A stretch of DNA of 64,000 nt, taken from positions 228,335,853-228,399,852 of the forward strand of contig NC_061510.1 of the NCBI RefSeq assembly GCF_022539505.1. Reading direction: 5' to 3'. Every line of letters begins with the position of its first letter. The stretch's first letter is position 1. The stretch is from Lolium rigidum. Lineage: Eukaryota; Streptophyta; Magnoliopsida; Poales; Poaceae. Made by a program: the position numbers and the translations under genes. Below, one piece after another: positions 24,096 through 34,132 of the stretch. The notes beneath the pieces were generated by a model. That model did no database searches, was not told where the DNA came from, and saw nothing but the letters and a program-made list of their open reading frames with translations.

Positions 24096-24106
24096 AGCAT
24101 ATTTTC

Positions 24107-24123
24107 CGGCGCCGTTGCCGGGA
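24107..24123 (+). other. G primer binding site
   Basis: CGGCGCCGTTGCCGGGA, near-match to the tRNA-Asp complement, 11 bases from the LTR end. Confidence 0.82.
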
Positions 24124-24349
24124 GATCAAGACACGCTGCAAGGGGAGTCTCCACTTCTCAATCTCTTTACTTTGTTTTTGTCTTGCTTTATTTTATTTAC
24201 TACTTTGTTTGCTGCACTAAATCAAAACACAAAAAAAATTAGTTGCTAGTTTTACTTTATTTGCTATCTCGTTTGCTATATCAAAAACACAAAAAAATTA
24301 GTTTACTTGCATTTACTTTATCTAGTTTGCTTTATTTACTGTTGCTAAA

Positions 24350-25188
24350 ATGGCCAACGCTGAAAATACTAAGTTGTGTGACTTCACAACCACAAATAAT
24401 AATGATTTCTTATGCACACCTATTGCTCCACCTGCTACTACAGCAGAATTCTTTGAAATTAAACCTGCTTTACTCGAATCTTGTCATGAAAGATCAATTT
24501 TCCGGAATTAGTTCCGATGATGCTGCTGCCCATCTTAATAATTTTGTTGAACTATGCGAAATGCAAAAATATAAAGATGTAGATGGTGATATTATTAAAC
24601 TAAAATTGTTCCCTTTCTCATTAAGAGGAAGAGCTAAAGATTGGTTGCTATCTCTCGCCTAAGAATAGTATTGATTCATGGACTAAATGCAAGGATGCTT
24701 TTATTGGTAGATATTATCCCCCTGCTAAAATTATATCTTTGAGGAGTAGCATAATGAATTTTAAACAATTAGATACTGAACATGTTGCTCAAGCTTGGGA
24801 AAGAATGAAATCTCTGGTTAAAAATTGCCCAACCCATGGACTGACTACTTGGATGATCATCCAAACCTTCTATGCAGGACTAAATTTTTCTTCACGGAAT
24901 TTATTGGATTCAGCTGCTGGAGGTACCTTTATGTCCATCACTCTTGGTGAAGCAACAAAGCTTCTTGATAATATGATGATCAACTACTCTGAATGGCACA
25001 CGGAAAGAGCTCCACAAGGTAAGAAGGTAAATTCTGTCGAAGAAAACTCTTCCTTGAGCGATAAGGTTGATGCTATTATGTCTATGCTTGTGAATGATAG
25101 GACTAATATTGATCCTAATAATGTTCCGTTAGCTTCATTGGTTGCACAAGAAGAACATGTTGATGCTTCATCTCTCGATGTTACTTGA
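24350..25188 (+). pseudogene. G Gag, two frameshifts at CTCG
   Basis: The ATG at 24350 begins MANAENTKLCDFTTTNNNDF. The capsid domain follows in pieces: FSGISSDDAAAHLNNFVELC, then LRGRAKDWLLSL, then the frame from 24739 with AQAWERMKSLVKNCPTHGL and AAGGTFMSITLGEATKLLDNM, ending VDASSLDVT at 25188. The total would be about 280 residues of typical Athila Gag, which packages element RNA in particles. The two breaks are at 24473-24476 and 24654-24657. Each is a CTCG where the frame expects CTG, so they may be sequencing artefacts. No zinc knuckle and no pol are visible. Confidence 0.85.
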
Positions 25189-25199
25189 TACACACTTTC

Positions 25200-25250
25200 T
25201 GCGCCTAGCTGAAAGGCGTTAAAGAAAAGCGCTTATGGGAGACAACCCAT
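25200..25250 (+). other. Post-gag hairpins of G
   Basis: Same paired hairpins as in E (CGCCT...AGGCG, ATGGG...CCCAT), directly before the gap. Confidence 0.75.
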
Positions 25251-25253
25251 GTT

Positions 25254-25353
25254 NNNNNNNNNNNNNNNNNNNNNNNNNNNNNNNNNNNNNNNNNNNNNNN
25301 NNNNNNNNNNNNNNNNNNNNNNNNNNNNNNNNNNNNNNNNNNNNNNNNNNNNN
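25254..25353. other. Assembly gap 2 (100 N)
   Basis: 100 N joins the 3' region of G to the middle of a chromovirus pol, so an unknown length is missing. Confidence 0.98.
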
Positions 25354-27234
25354 TCCAACACATGACTTAGAATTAGCAGCAGTCGTATTTGCACTTAAAA
25401 CTTGCAGACACTTTCTCTATGGAGCCAAGTGTGAGCTCTATACGGATCATAAGAGTCTCAAGTACTTCTTCACTCAGAAGGAACTCAATATGAGGCAGAA
25501 AAGATGGCTCGAACTAATCAAGGATTATGATTTGACCATCAACTATACTCCAGGAAAGGCTAATGTTGTAGCAGATGCTTTGAGTAGGAAGAGCACTGGA
25601 GGAGTGGAACAAGAATTATCACCGGAGTTGAGAAAGGAAATAAGCCAAGCCCAAATATAACTTTGGGAGAAAGAGGCTCATGAAGGGCTATCGGCTTTAC
25701 AAGTAGCCGATGAGCTAAATGTTAACTTAAAGAATGAGATAATGATGGGTCAATTGGACGATCCATTCATCGTGGAGGAGATGAGAAGGATTGATGAAGG
25801 AAGACCATCAGAATTCCACCGAGGGGAATCAGGATCCCTATGGTTTCAGAAGAGGATTTGCGTTCCGGATATTGCTGAGATCAAGGAAGTAATACTCAGG
25901 AAGCTCATCAAACACCATATTCCATACATCCGGGAAGTACAAAGATGTACATGGATCTTAAGGAGTTATTCTGGTGGAATAACATGAAAAGGGAGATAGC
26001 ACAATACGTGGCGGAATGCCATACCTGCCAAAGAGTGAAGGCTGAACATCAAAGTCCGGCCGGGAAGTTACAACCTTTACCAATCCCGAATGGAAATGGG
26101 AGGAGATAGGAATGGATTTCATCACCGGACTACCCATGACCAATAAAAAGAAGGACATGATATGGGTAATCGTGGACCGGTTGACGAAAAGCGCACACTT
26201 CTTAGCAGTAAATCAGCAGGATAAAGGAGAAAAACTCATCGATCTTTATATCAAAGATATCGTGAGTAAACATGGAGTGCCCAAGAAGATCGTGTCAGAT
26301 CGAGGATCCGTGTTCACATCAGTATTTTGGAAGCAACTACATGAAGCTTTAGGATCCAAGTTAGACTATAGTACCGCCTATCATCCTCAGACAGGTGGAC
26401 AAACCGAGAGAACTAACTAGATATTGGAAGATATGCTTAGGGCTTGTGCCCTAGACTTCGGAGGATCATGGGAAGAACACTTACCACTAGCGGAGTTTTC
26501 CTACAACAATAGCTATCAAAGCGATATCAAGATGGCACCATTCGAAGCTCCGTATGGAAGGAAGTGTAGATCACCGATATGTTGGTATGAGGCGAGGATC
26601 AAGCAAGGAGTTCAATCCTGATTATGTCAAGGAAAAGCAACAGATCATTGACATTATAAGAGATAGGTTGAAGATAGCCCAAAGTCGACAGAAGAGTTAT
26701 GCCGATCAGAAGAGAAGGACATGGGAGCAACAAGTTGGAGACATGGTATATCTCAAGGTGAGTCCGATGAAAGGTCTTCAGAGATTTGGAGTAAAGGGGA
26801 AGTTAAGCCCTGGATACATCGGACCTTTCAAGATTTTGAGTCAGAACCGAGGGTTAGCCTTTGAATTGGATTTACCGGGAAGGTTAGCCCAAGTTCACAA
26901 CGTATTCCATGTGTCGCAACTCAGGAAGTGTTTAAAGACCCCAGATGAGCCAGTATCACATGATGAGCTCGAGTTACAACCACATTTGACATACATCGAG
27001 AAGCCAGCAAAGATCATCGAGGAGAACTGGAAACAACTCAGGAATCGAGCAATAAAGTACTGCAAGATACAATGGAAGCATCACCCCGAGAGGGAAGCCA
27101 CCTGGGAAAAGGAAGAAGACCTGAGGAAAACATACCCCGAACTCTTCAGGTATTACAACCACAACTTCGGGACGAAGTTTTCTTTAAGGATGAAAGGCTG
27201 TAATGTCCCAGGTTTAGAGACGATCGAGGGGTAG
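25354..27234 (+). pseudogene. H pol fragment: RNase H, integrase and chromodomain of a chromovirus
   Basis: It opens inside RNase H ([40 protein letters not shown]). Integrase follows: the zinc region ([14 protein letters not shown]) and catalytic core GMDFITGLP, VSDRGSVFTS and YHPQTGGQTERTN. A C-terminal domain (VGDMVYLKVSP...LSPGYIGPFKI) and a chromodomain (about 26990-27150: YIEKPAKIIEENWKQLRNRA, IQWKHHPEREATWEKEEDL) close it. This places it in the chromoviruses, probably the Tekay clade, whose chromodomain guides integration. The breaks are TAA at 25657, a one-base loss near 25901, a CAG-to-CG change at 26087, TAG at 26418 (CAG in I) and a CAG-to-CGAG change at 26593. The end overlaps the LTR by 36 bases. 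It is 90% or more identical by eye to the I copy. Confidence 0.9.
27186..27198 (+). other. H polypurine tract
   Basis: AAGGATGAAAGGC directly before TGTAATGTCCC; the I copy is AAGGGGGAAAGGC (44241-44253). Confidence 0.75.
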
Positions 27235-30200
27235 ATTTTAGAAAGGGATGTGCATTGCATCGTAAATTCCGGGGAAATTTCGCGCTTTTAAAACAAAACT
27301 GCATCGAAGGGGGACAAGTTTCTCTCTCGACACCTTACAGGGTTAGGGTTGCGAGAGTGCGACAAATTTGTTCCTCATTCAACTAAATTAGGGTTTTGAG
27401 AAGAGAGGAGGGATATTTCATTACAAACTTAAGTTGCATGATTGAATTCAATTTTAAGTTGCATGATTGAATTCAAACCTAAGTGGAATTTGAATTTCAA
27501 ATTCAAACATTAAATAAATACCCCATAATTCAATTGTGAGTAAATTCATTAAGTAAAGAATAAATAATAAACAATAAGAACAATTAAAATAAAGTAAAGC
27601 TCATTAGAGAAAACCTTGAGCTTTATTGATTAACACACAATATACATTGTCTTTACAATATTCACAATTGAAATAAAGGAATAATACAACACATTACAAG
27701 AATTGGAAAAATAGAAAAAAGAAAAGAAAAGAAAAGTACAATGTATTGATCTATCCTAAAACTACAAGCTAATCTTCATTTAAGCTTGAGCTTGATGATC
27801 TTCATCTTCATTTGATCATCATTTGGAAACACTGCACACAACAAAGAAAAGCAAGTGTTATGCCAAGTGGCAAAGCCACTTGGCAGGTTAGAAAAGAAAT
27901 GGTGTGTTGAGTAGAGATGATCAACTCTGCCGAGCTGATCTACTCTCAACCCAAGTCCCAAGCCAGACTACACACACACACAGCCAAACAGCTCACCAGG
28001 CAGTGTGCATGCCCAACAACACACACAGGCCAGTGAGTCATCACATGCTTGCCAGGCCTTGTTGTCGACCAGGAGAACAAAGCAAGGGAGGTATAAAACC
28101 TTTTCCACCGCCAGAACCAACAATCCATCGACCAGCAGCTTGGTAAGTCACCAGATAGCAAGAACACAAGAACAGGAAGAACAACATAGCTGTTCAACTC
28201 TGTCCAAAATCACCACGGAACCAACTCAAGCATCACGAGGCTTGCAAGGAGGAGCAGGGCAAGCATAAGATCAACATAGAAGCAATCCTCTACAACAACA
28301 AAACCATCTAGGAGCTGGAGTGAGGTATAAATCAAATCAACCTGAGCAAAACCTTGGTTTGCTCATAAATAAGCATCTGCATATGTCACAGCAGCCAAAA
28401 TGGGTAGAATACCCAGTTTCTATCGTCATCTGGCTACTAAGCCATTTGGTGCAAGCAAACTAAAGATCAGCCAGAAGGAAATCACCAAGGGAACATTGGT
28501 ATGTCAGAATGGTGACACTACCAGAGAAATCCAACATGGATTAATTCCTAACTAGCCATCCAAACTCACCTAGCACCATACAGCTAGTTATACCATCAGA
28601 ATATAGACATTTAGATGTCTATTCTGTTTTCAACATCAAAAGCTACTGGTAATCCAATCATGGATCAATCAGATAGCATGAGAGAGTCACAACAACGAGC
28701 CACAGATAAGGGAGCCACCCTTGGACATCACAAAGTCCGTCGAGGTTACCTCAAACCCACGAAACACTCACTAAGCCATTGCATCATAACCCAATAGGGT
28801 TCGAGCATGAGCTAGGGTACCCAATCGGTGATTGGCATCCCTCTAGCTACATCACATCCATCCATGAGATCATTATCGCTCATCAGTTCATCTCAGTTAT
28901 CTATTCAATCAAGTTAAACCACACAGATAAATGAGATGCATAATTACACAGTGCACTGCGACCCTTGCAATTGATCTAGATGATCACTGCAAGCAATAGC
29001 AGGTGCTGGGGTAAACAAGAGCATGCACCAGCACAGGCTTGAGTGCCACACAGGCCAAGTAAGAGCATCAGTGAAACACAAGCCATATGATAGCAGAAAG
29101 TCATCAAGCACTGATGATCATATGATCATCAGGACCTAACAGAGCATGCAAATACATGCTAGAGCCAACCTAGCAACAAATCATGAATCATATAACTTAC
29201 ACAACACCAATTCATCAACGGATGCTTCACGAGATAATCACATAAATAATTTATGATTGTATCCGAAGCACATCAAATATTTGATGAACCAACTGGATCA
29301 TAATACACAAGCCAAACATATATCAATTCATCACCGAATAACCCTAATAAGCCCACGAGTAATGTTCAATTGAGCATAATCATAAATTGAGAACAAGAAT
29401 TAGCCACAATGGCTCGAGCACTTGCAAATTTGCAAGAACTACACTACTGTAATCAAGCCATGGCAATAAACATGAATACACTTGAGCATCTGGCAAGCTT
29501 ATTAACAAGAACAGAGGCACAAAGATAGAATTAGATTAGAAATTCTTGCACAGAGGCATGGCAGGGCTGCACACAGCAGTAGCACACGCATGGCACAATA
29601 GCATAGCACAGCAGCTCAGGAGCAAGCAAGCATGGCGCAACAGCAGAGCACAGCAGCACACGAGCGGGCTAGCAAAGCACAGCAGTAGAGCATCGGCATG
29701 GCGAGCATCTCTGCACAGAGAGACACGCCATGGCCAGAGCTAGAGGAGGTAGAAGAACATGCACCGGAGAGGGAAAGAAGGGAGGCGCACTTACCCGGGG
29801 ACGAGCAGACAGACGCAGCCATGGCGGCCACGGCGACACACGCCGGAGCGCGGCGGCGCCAGGCCAAGCCAGGCCATGGCAGCACCACGGCACCACGCGC
29901 ACCACGGTGGCGAAGCCACGGCGGCGCCACAGCACCAGGAGCGCCATGATCAGCGGGATGCGCTTGCCGTAGACACTTGTTTCCTGAGGGGCAAGCGGTG
30001 GGCTGGGGAAGCCTAAAGTCCCCACGGTAATGCGGTCTATGATGGATTGTAAGGTGTCCGGAACGGTCTATCTATGGTTGATAGGGCAGGGCATATAAAA
30101 ATTGTTCGGAACGGTCTACCTTAATTGGTATAGGGGAGAACAAATGCCTGGGTCGGTCTCACCATAGATATAGGGGAATACAATCTTACAAAGGGTGGGT

Positions 30201-31083
30201 GTGCGAGGTAGCGGAGGAATATGATTGGCTATGACCTTATACCGGGCCTCACACTATAGGAAGTGTGGACGGGAGAGCTGCCCGGTTGGCACCAAGGTTA
30301 AGATCTCTTATGGGTAAAGCAACACACCTCTGCAGAGTGTAAAGAACCGTGACTGTCACTCCTCGTTCGGGATATGGAACTGCGAACGCTGCCGGAAAGG
30401 AGCTCCATGAAGATCTAGTAAACCGGTGAAGGCTGACGGACATAGTTCTTTGAAATAAAAGCAACCTTTTGAAGAAATGTTTATCAAAACTTGCATTGGT
30501 ATTAGACTTTCTGGTCTAATATCGTAGCTAGTGCATTAAACACCTCTTTTCTATAATGAACTTGTTGAGTACGCTCGTACTCATACCACTCTTAAATCCC
30601 CCGCTATATTGTCCGAACCATCCGGAGGAGGACAACGACAACCTCGAAGGAGCCGACATCATCGGCTATGAAGAACCGGACCTCTCTCGGAGGTGTTGAA
30701 GGAGTAGACTACCTTATAGTCTACGGAACCGGGGAGGGTTACGGAGGAGAGCACGTGTAGACCTACCAAGTAGTATTAGTATCCGAGCGATACGAACTCT
30801 TAGTACTTTACTGCTCGAGGAAATAAATGTATAACTTAGTAAGACTTCTATATTGTAAGTTGAGTTGGGTTCGCCTCGAACCCAGGAGAATCCCTCTTAG
30901 GACCCAAGAGGAGCTCCGAGATGATATGTACATTATGCTTATAATAATAAATGAATGAGTTATGGACCTGCTATGTTCTGTTGTACTACTCTGAGGGATG
31001 TAATATTTGCGGAATGGTACTTCGTGAATGTTATATCAACGACTAGCATACTACAACATGCAGTGGTATGCAGGGTCACCACA
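27199..31083 (+). repeat. Chromovirus LTR-1, shared by H and I (about 3.9 kb)
   Basis: It starts TGTAATGTCCCAGGTTTAGA after a PPT and ends ...GGGTCACCACA before a tRNA-iMet PBS. It serves both as the 3' LTR of H and the 5' LTR of I. The first ~2.75 kb aligns with LTR-2 (44254 onward), then the copies diverge near 29955. It contains AT-rich stretches, an 11-bp hairpin (27861-27885) and a GC-rich region at 29700-29950. Overlapping ORFs on both strands of that region are not supported as genes. Confidence 0.8.
27861..27885 (+). repeat. Perfect 11-bp hairpin in LTR-1
   Basis: TGCCAAGTGGC-AAA-GCCACTTGGCA, repeated exactly at 44914-44938 in LTR-2. Confidence 0.9.
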
Positions 31084-31085
31084 GT

Positions 31086-31097
31086 TGGTATCAGAGC
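31086..31097 (+). other. I primer binding site (tRNA-iMet)
   Basis: TGGTATCAGAGC, the initiator tRNA-Met complement used by chromoviruses and many Copia elements, two bases after the LTR end. Confidence 0.92.
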
Positions 31098-31299
31098 AAA
31101 AGCTTTGACCTTAGGTTGGAACCTAGTAAATGGGACAGAACGTTAGGAGTCAAATTGGATTAGTAAAGAATTCTCTAAAAATATGGTGTATATTCACTTG
31201 AGAATAAAACAATCATATGTTTTAGTGCGATAATTCTTTATTATCTCTATTATGATGCACTATTACTAATCTTATATTCTTTCTATTCTACAGCCAACT

Positions 31300-31416
31300 A
31301 TGGCAAGTTCACGCCCGGGACGAAACGTGAAAGTGAAGCCGTCAAACTTGAGTGAATATGACGGAGGACTCGCAGATATTCTTCGTGCCATGTTACTTGA
31401 ATTTGGGTGCGATCCC
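31300..31416 (+). pseudogene. Pre-gag ORF of I, first 39 codons
   Basis: The ATG at 31300 begins MASSRPGRNVKVKPSNLSEY and stays open to LLEFGCDP at the J insertion. Just upstream (31264-31293) a TACTAAT-like word, a pyrimidine run and CAG resemble a plant 3' splice site, so the start could follow a leader intron. The frame continues at 38432. I do not recognise the family from this half. Confidence 0.6.
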
Positions 31417-33135
31417 TGATACGTCTCCGACGTATCGATAATTTCTTATGTTCCATGCCACATTATTGATGATATCTACATGTTTTATGCATACTTTATG
31501 TCATATTTATGCGTTTTCCGGAACTAACCTATTGACGAGATGCCGAAGGGCCGGTTGTTGTTTTCTCGCTGTTTTTGGTTCCGGAAATCCTAGTAAGGAA
31601 ATATTCTCGAATCGGACGAAATCAACGCCCGAGCATCCTATTTTTCCACGAAGCTTCCAGAACACCCGAGAGCCACCAGAGGGGAGCCCTGGTGGGCCCA
31701 GATGATAGGGCGGCGCGGCCAGGGCCTGGGCCGCGCCCCCCTGTTGTGTCGTCGCCTCGTCAGCCCTCCGACCCCGCCTCTTCGCCTATTTAAGCCTCCT
31801 CGACCTAAAACCTCGAGACGGAAAAGCCACGGTAGGAGAAACCTTCCAAAGCCGCCGCCATCGCGAAGCCAAGATCTGGGGGACAGGAGTCTCTGTTCCG
31901 GCACGCCGCCGGGACGGGGAAGTGCCCCCGGAAGGCTCCTCCATCGACACCACCGCCATCTTCATCAACGCTACTGTCTCCCATGAGGAGGGAGTAGTTC
32001 TCCATCGAGGCTAAGGGGCTGTACCGGTAGCTATGTGGTTCATATCTCTCCTATGTACTTCAATACAATAATCTCATGAGCTGCCTTACATGATTGAGAT
32101 TCATATGATGATGCTTGTAATCTAGATGTCATTATGCTAGTCAAGTGGGTTTTACTTATGTGATCTCCGGAGACTCCTTGTCTCACGTGTGTAAAGGTGA
32201 CAGTGTGTGCACCGTGTGGGTCTCTTAGGCTATATTTCACGAAGTACTTATTCACTGTTATGAATGGCATAGTGAAGTGCTTATTTATATCCCTTTATGA
32301 TTGCAATGTGTTTTGTATCACAATTTATCCGTGTGCTACTCTAGTGATGTTATTAAAGTAGTTTATTCCTCCCGCACGGTGTAATGGTGACGAGTGTGTG
32401 CATCGTGTAGTACTTGGCGTAGGCTATGATTGTGATCTCTTGTAGATTATGAAGTTAACTATTGCTATGATGGTATTGATGTGATCTATGCCTCCTTTCG
32501 TAGCGTGAAGGTGACAGAGTGTGCATGCTATGTTAGTACTTGGTTTGGTTATGTTGATCTGTCGTGCACTCTAAGGTTATTTAAACATGAACATCGAATA
32601 TTGTGGAGCTTGTTAACTCCGGCATTGAGGGTTCGTGTAATCCTACACAATTAGTGGTGTTCATCATCCAACAAGAGAGTGTAGAGTCTAGCATTTATCT
32701 ATTTATTCTGTTATGTGATCAATGTTGAGAGTGTCCACTAGTGAAAGTATGATCCCTAGGCCTTGTTCCTAAATACTGCTACCGCTGCTTGTTTACTGTT
32801 TTACTGCATTCGTACTTCCTGCAATATTACTACCATCAACTGCACGCCAGCAAGCACTTTTCCGGCGCCGTTACTACTAGCTCATATATATTCATACCAC
32901 CTGTATTTCACTATCTCTTCGTCGAACTAGTGCACCTATTAGGTGTGTTGGGGACACAAGAGACTTCTTGCTTTGTGGTTGCGGGGTTGCATGAGAGGGA
33001 TATCTTTGACCTCTTCCTCCCCGAGTTCGATAAACCTTGGGTGATCCACTTAAGGGAAACTTGCTGCTGTTCTACAAACCTCTGCTCTTGGAGGCCCAAC
33101 ACTGTCTACAAGAATAGAAGCACCCGTAGAAATCA
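31417..33135 (+). repeat. J 5' LTR (1719 bp)
   Basis: TGATACGTCTCCGACGTATC to ...GTAGAAATCA. GC palindrome 31712-31737, TATA-like TATTTAAG at 31787-31794. Confidence 0.94.
31712..31794 (+). promoter_or_regulatory. J LTR promoter module
   Basis: GGCGCGGCC...GGCCGCGCC, then TATTTAAG 50 bp downstream. Same architecture as A and E. Confidence 0.55.
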
Positions 33136-33145
33136 AGCACTTTTC

Positions 33146-33291
33146 TGGCGCCGTTGCCGGGGAGGAAAGGTAAACGGCACTCACACACCGGATCCCAGCA
33201 ACAAAGCACTTTTCTGGCGCCGTTGCCGGGGAGGAAAGGTAAAAGGCACTCATACTCCGGTCCCAGGTAAAGTACTTTTCTGTTGCCGTTG
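33146..33291 (+). repeat. J tandemly repeated primer binding site
   Basis: Perfect tRNA-Asp PBS (TGGCGCCGTTGCCGGGGA) at 33146-33163 and again at 33215-33232 within ~69-bp direct repeats, plus a decayed third copy (TGTTGCCGTTG) at 33281-33291. Confidence 0.9.
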
Positions 33292-33367
33292 TGTGTGTGC
33301 TCGAAGCTATTTCCTTTAGATCCTGCAATTGCATCTTTTTGTTTCTTGTTTTCACTAGTTAGGCATA

Positions 33368-34132
33368 ATGGAAAACAACAAAAATATGAGATATCTTTAT
33401 AAACTTTATCTTGAATTAGGACATGATGTGTTTGAAGAGAGAATTAAAAAACCCATGGAACTTTATATGCATACTAATGGGAATGTTATTAATATGAATG
33501 CTTTGAACACTATTGTTGCTAATGCTATGGAAAATTCTAAGCTTGGGGAGGTCGGTTTTGATGAAAATGATCTCTTTAGCCCTCCGGGTATTGAGGAGAA
33601 AGTTTATGTTGATTATGATATGCCTCCTATTTATGATGATTATAATGATAGTGGTCTTTTGTTGCCACCTACTATGGAGGATAAAGCTTGTTATGATTAT
33701 ACTATGCCTCCTATATTTGATGATGAGAATAATAATGATAGCTACTTTGTTGAATTTGCTCCCACTACAATTAATAAGAATGACTATGCTTATGTTGGGA
33801 GTAGTACTTATTTTATGCATGAGACTCATGATAAGAATGCTTTATGTGATAGTTATATTGTTGAGTTTGCTCATGATGCTACTGAAAGTTATTATGAGAG
33901 AGGAAAATATGATTGTAGAAATTTTCATGTTACTAAAACACCTCTCTATATGCTGAAATTTTTGAAGTTACACTTGTTTTATCTTTCTATGCTTGTTGCA
34001 TCATGCTTCATGAATTTGTTTATTTACAAGATTCCTTTTCATAGGAAGCATGTTAGGCTTAAATGTGTTTTTAATTTGCCTCTTGATGCTCTCTTTTGCT
34101 TCAAATACTATCTCTTGCGAGTGCATCATTAA
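33368..34132 (+). CDS. Acidic protein with hydrophobic C-terminus, element J (unknown function)
   Basis: An intact 254-residue ORF starting MENNKNMRYLYKLYLELGHD, the best preserved of the four copies. The N-terminus is amphipathic and basic (VFEERIKKPMEL). Residues 65-120 carry acidic repeats (DMPPIYDD, TMPPIFDD). The centre has SYFVEFAPTTINKNDYAYVG, then HDATESYYERGKYDC. The C-terminal 65 residues hold a hydrophobic run (LHLFYLSMLVASCFMNLF), then YKIPFHRKHVRLK and another hydrophobic stretch. The ATG follows ACTAGTTAGGCATA, shared with the D copy and nearly with A. It is the only ORF in J. Its function is unknown; membrane association or RNA/Gag binding are guesses. Confidence 0.7.
   Translation: MENNKNMRYLYKLYLELGHDVFEERIKKPMELYMHTNGNVINMNALNTIVANAMENSKLGEVGFDENDLFSPPGIEEKVYVDYDMPPIYDDYNDSGLLLPPTMEDKACYDYTMPPIFDDENNNDSYFVEFAPTTINKNDYAYVGSSTYFMHETHDKNALCDSYIVEFAHDATESYYERGKYDCRNFHVTKTPLYMLKFLKLHLFYLSMLVASCFMNLFIYKIPFHRKHVRLKCVFNLPLDALFCFKYYLLRVHH

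Larger units (their letters stand above)
22495..25253 (+). mobile_element. Element G: Athila-like element with gag, 3' part lost in gap
   Basis: 5' LTR 22495-24095, PBS, gag and post-gag hairpins, then the N gap. It is inserted in the GC palindrome of the F LTR; the left-flank target-site candidate is CGCGG (22490-22494). It is the closest relative of E. Confidence 0.85.

Noticed and set aside
29546..30025. Several overlapping GC-rich ORFs on both strands, repeated at 46593-47167
   Set aside because: They lie inside chromovirus LTR-1/LTR-2, contradict each other by strand, and lack any recognisable domain.
4383..33232. tRNA gene-like matches (tRNA-Asp and tRNA-iMet ends)
   Set aside because: Only 12-18 bp complementary to tRNA 3' ends at LTR borders; primer binding sites, not tRNA genes.
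33146..33291. Regular short repeats resembling a CRISPR array
   Set aside because: Only two to three units, each a PBS duplication in a plant retrotransposon.
32789..33319. 176-codon ORF in the J LTR and leader
   Set aside because: It crosses the LTR end and the tandem PBS; the repeat simply translates as FWRRCRG. Not coding.
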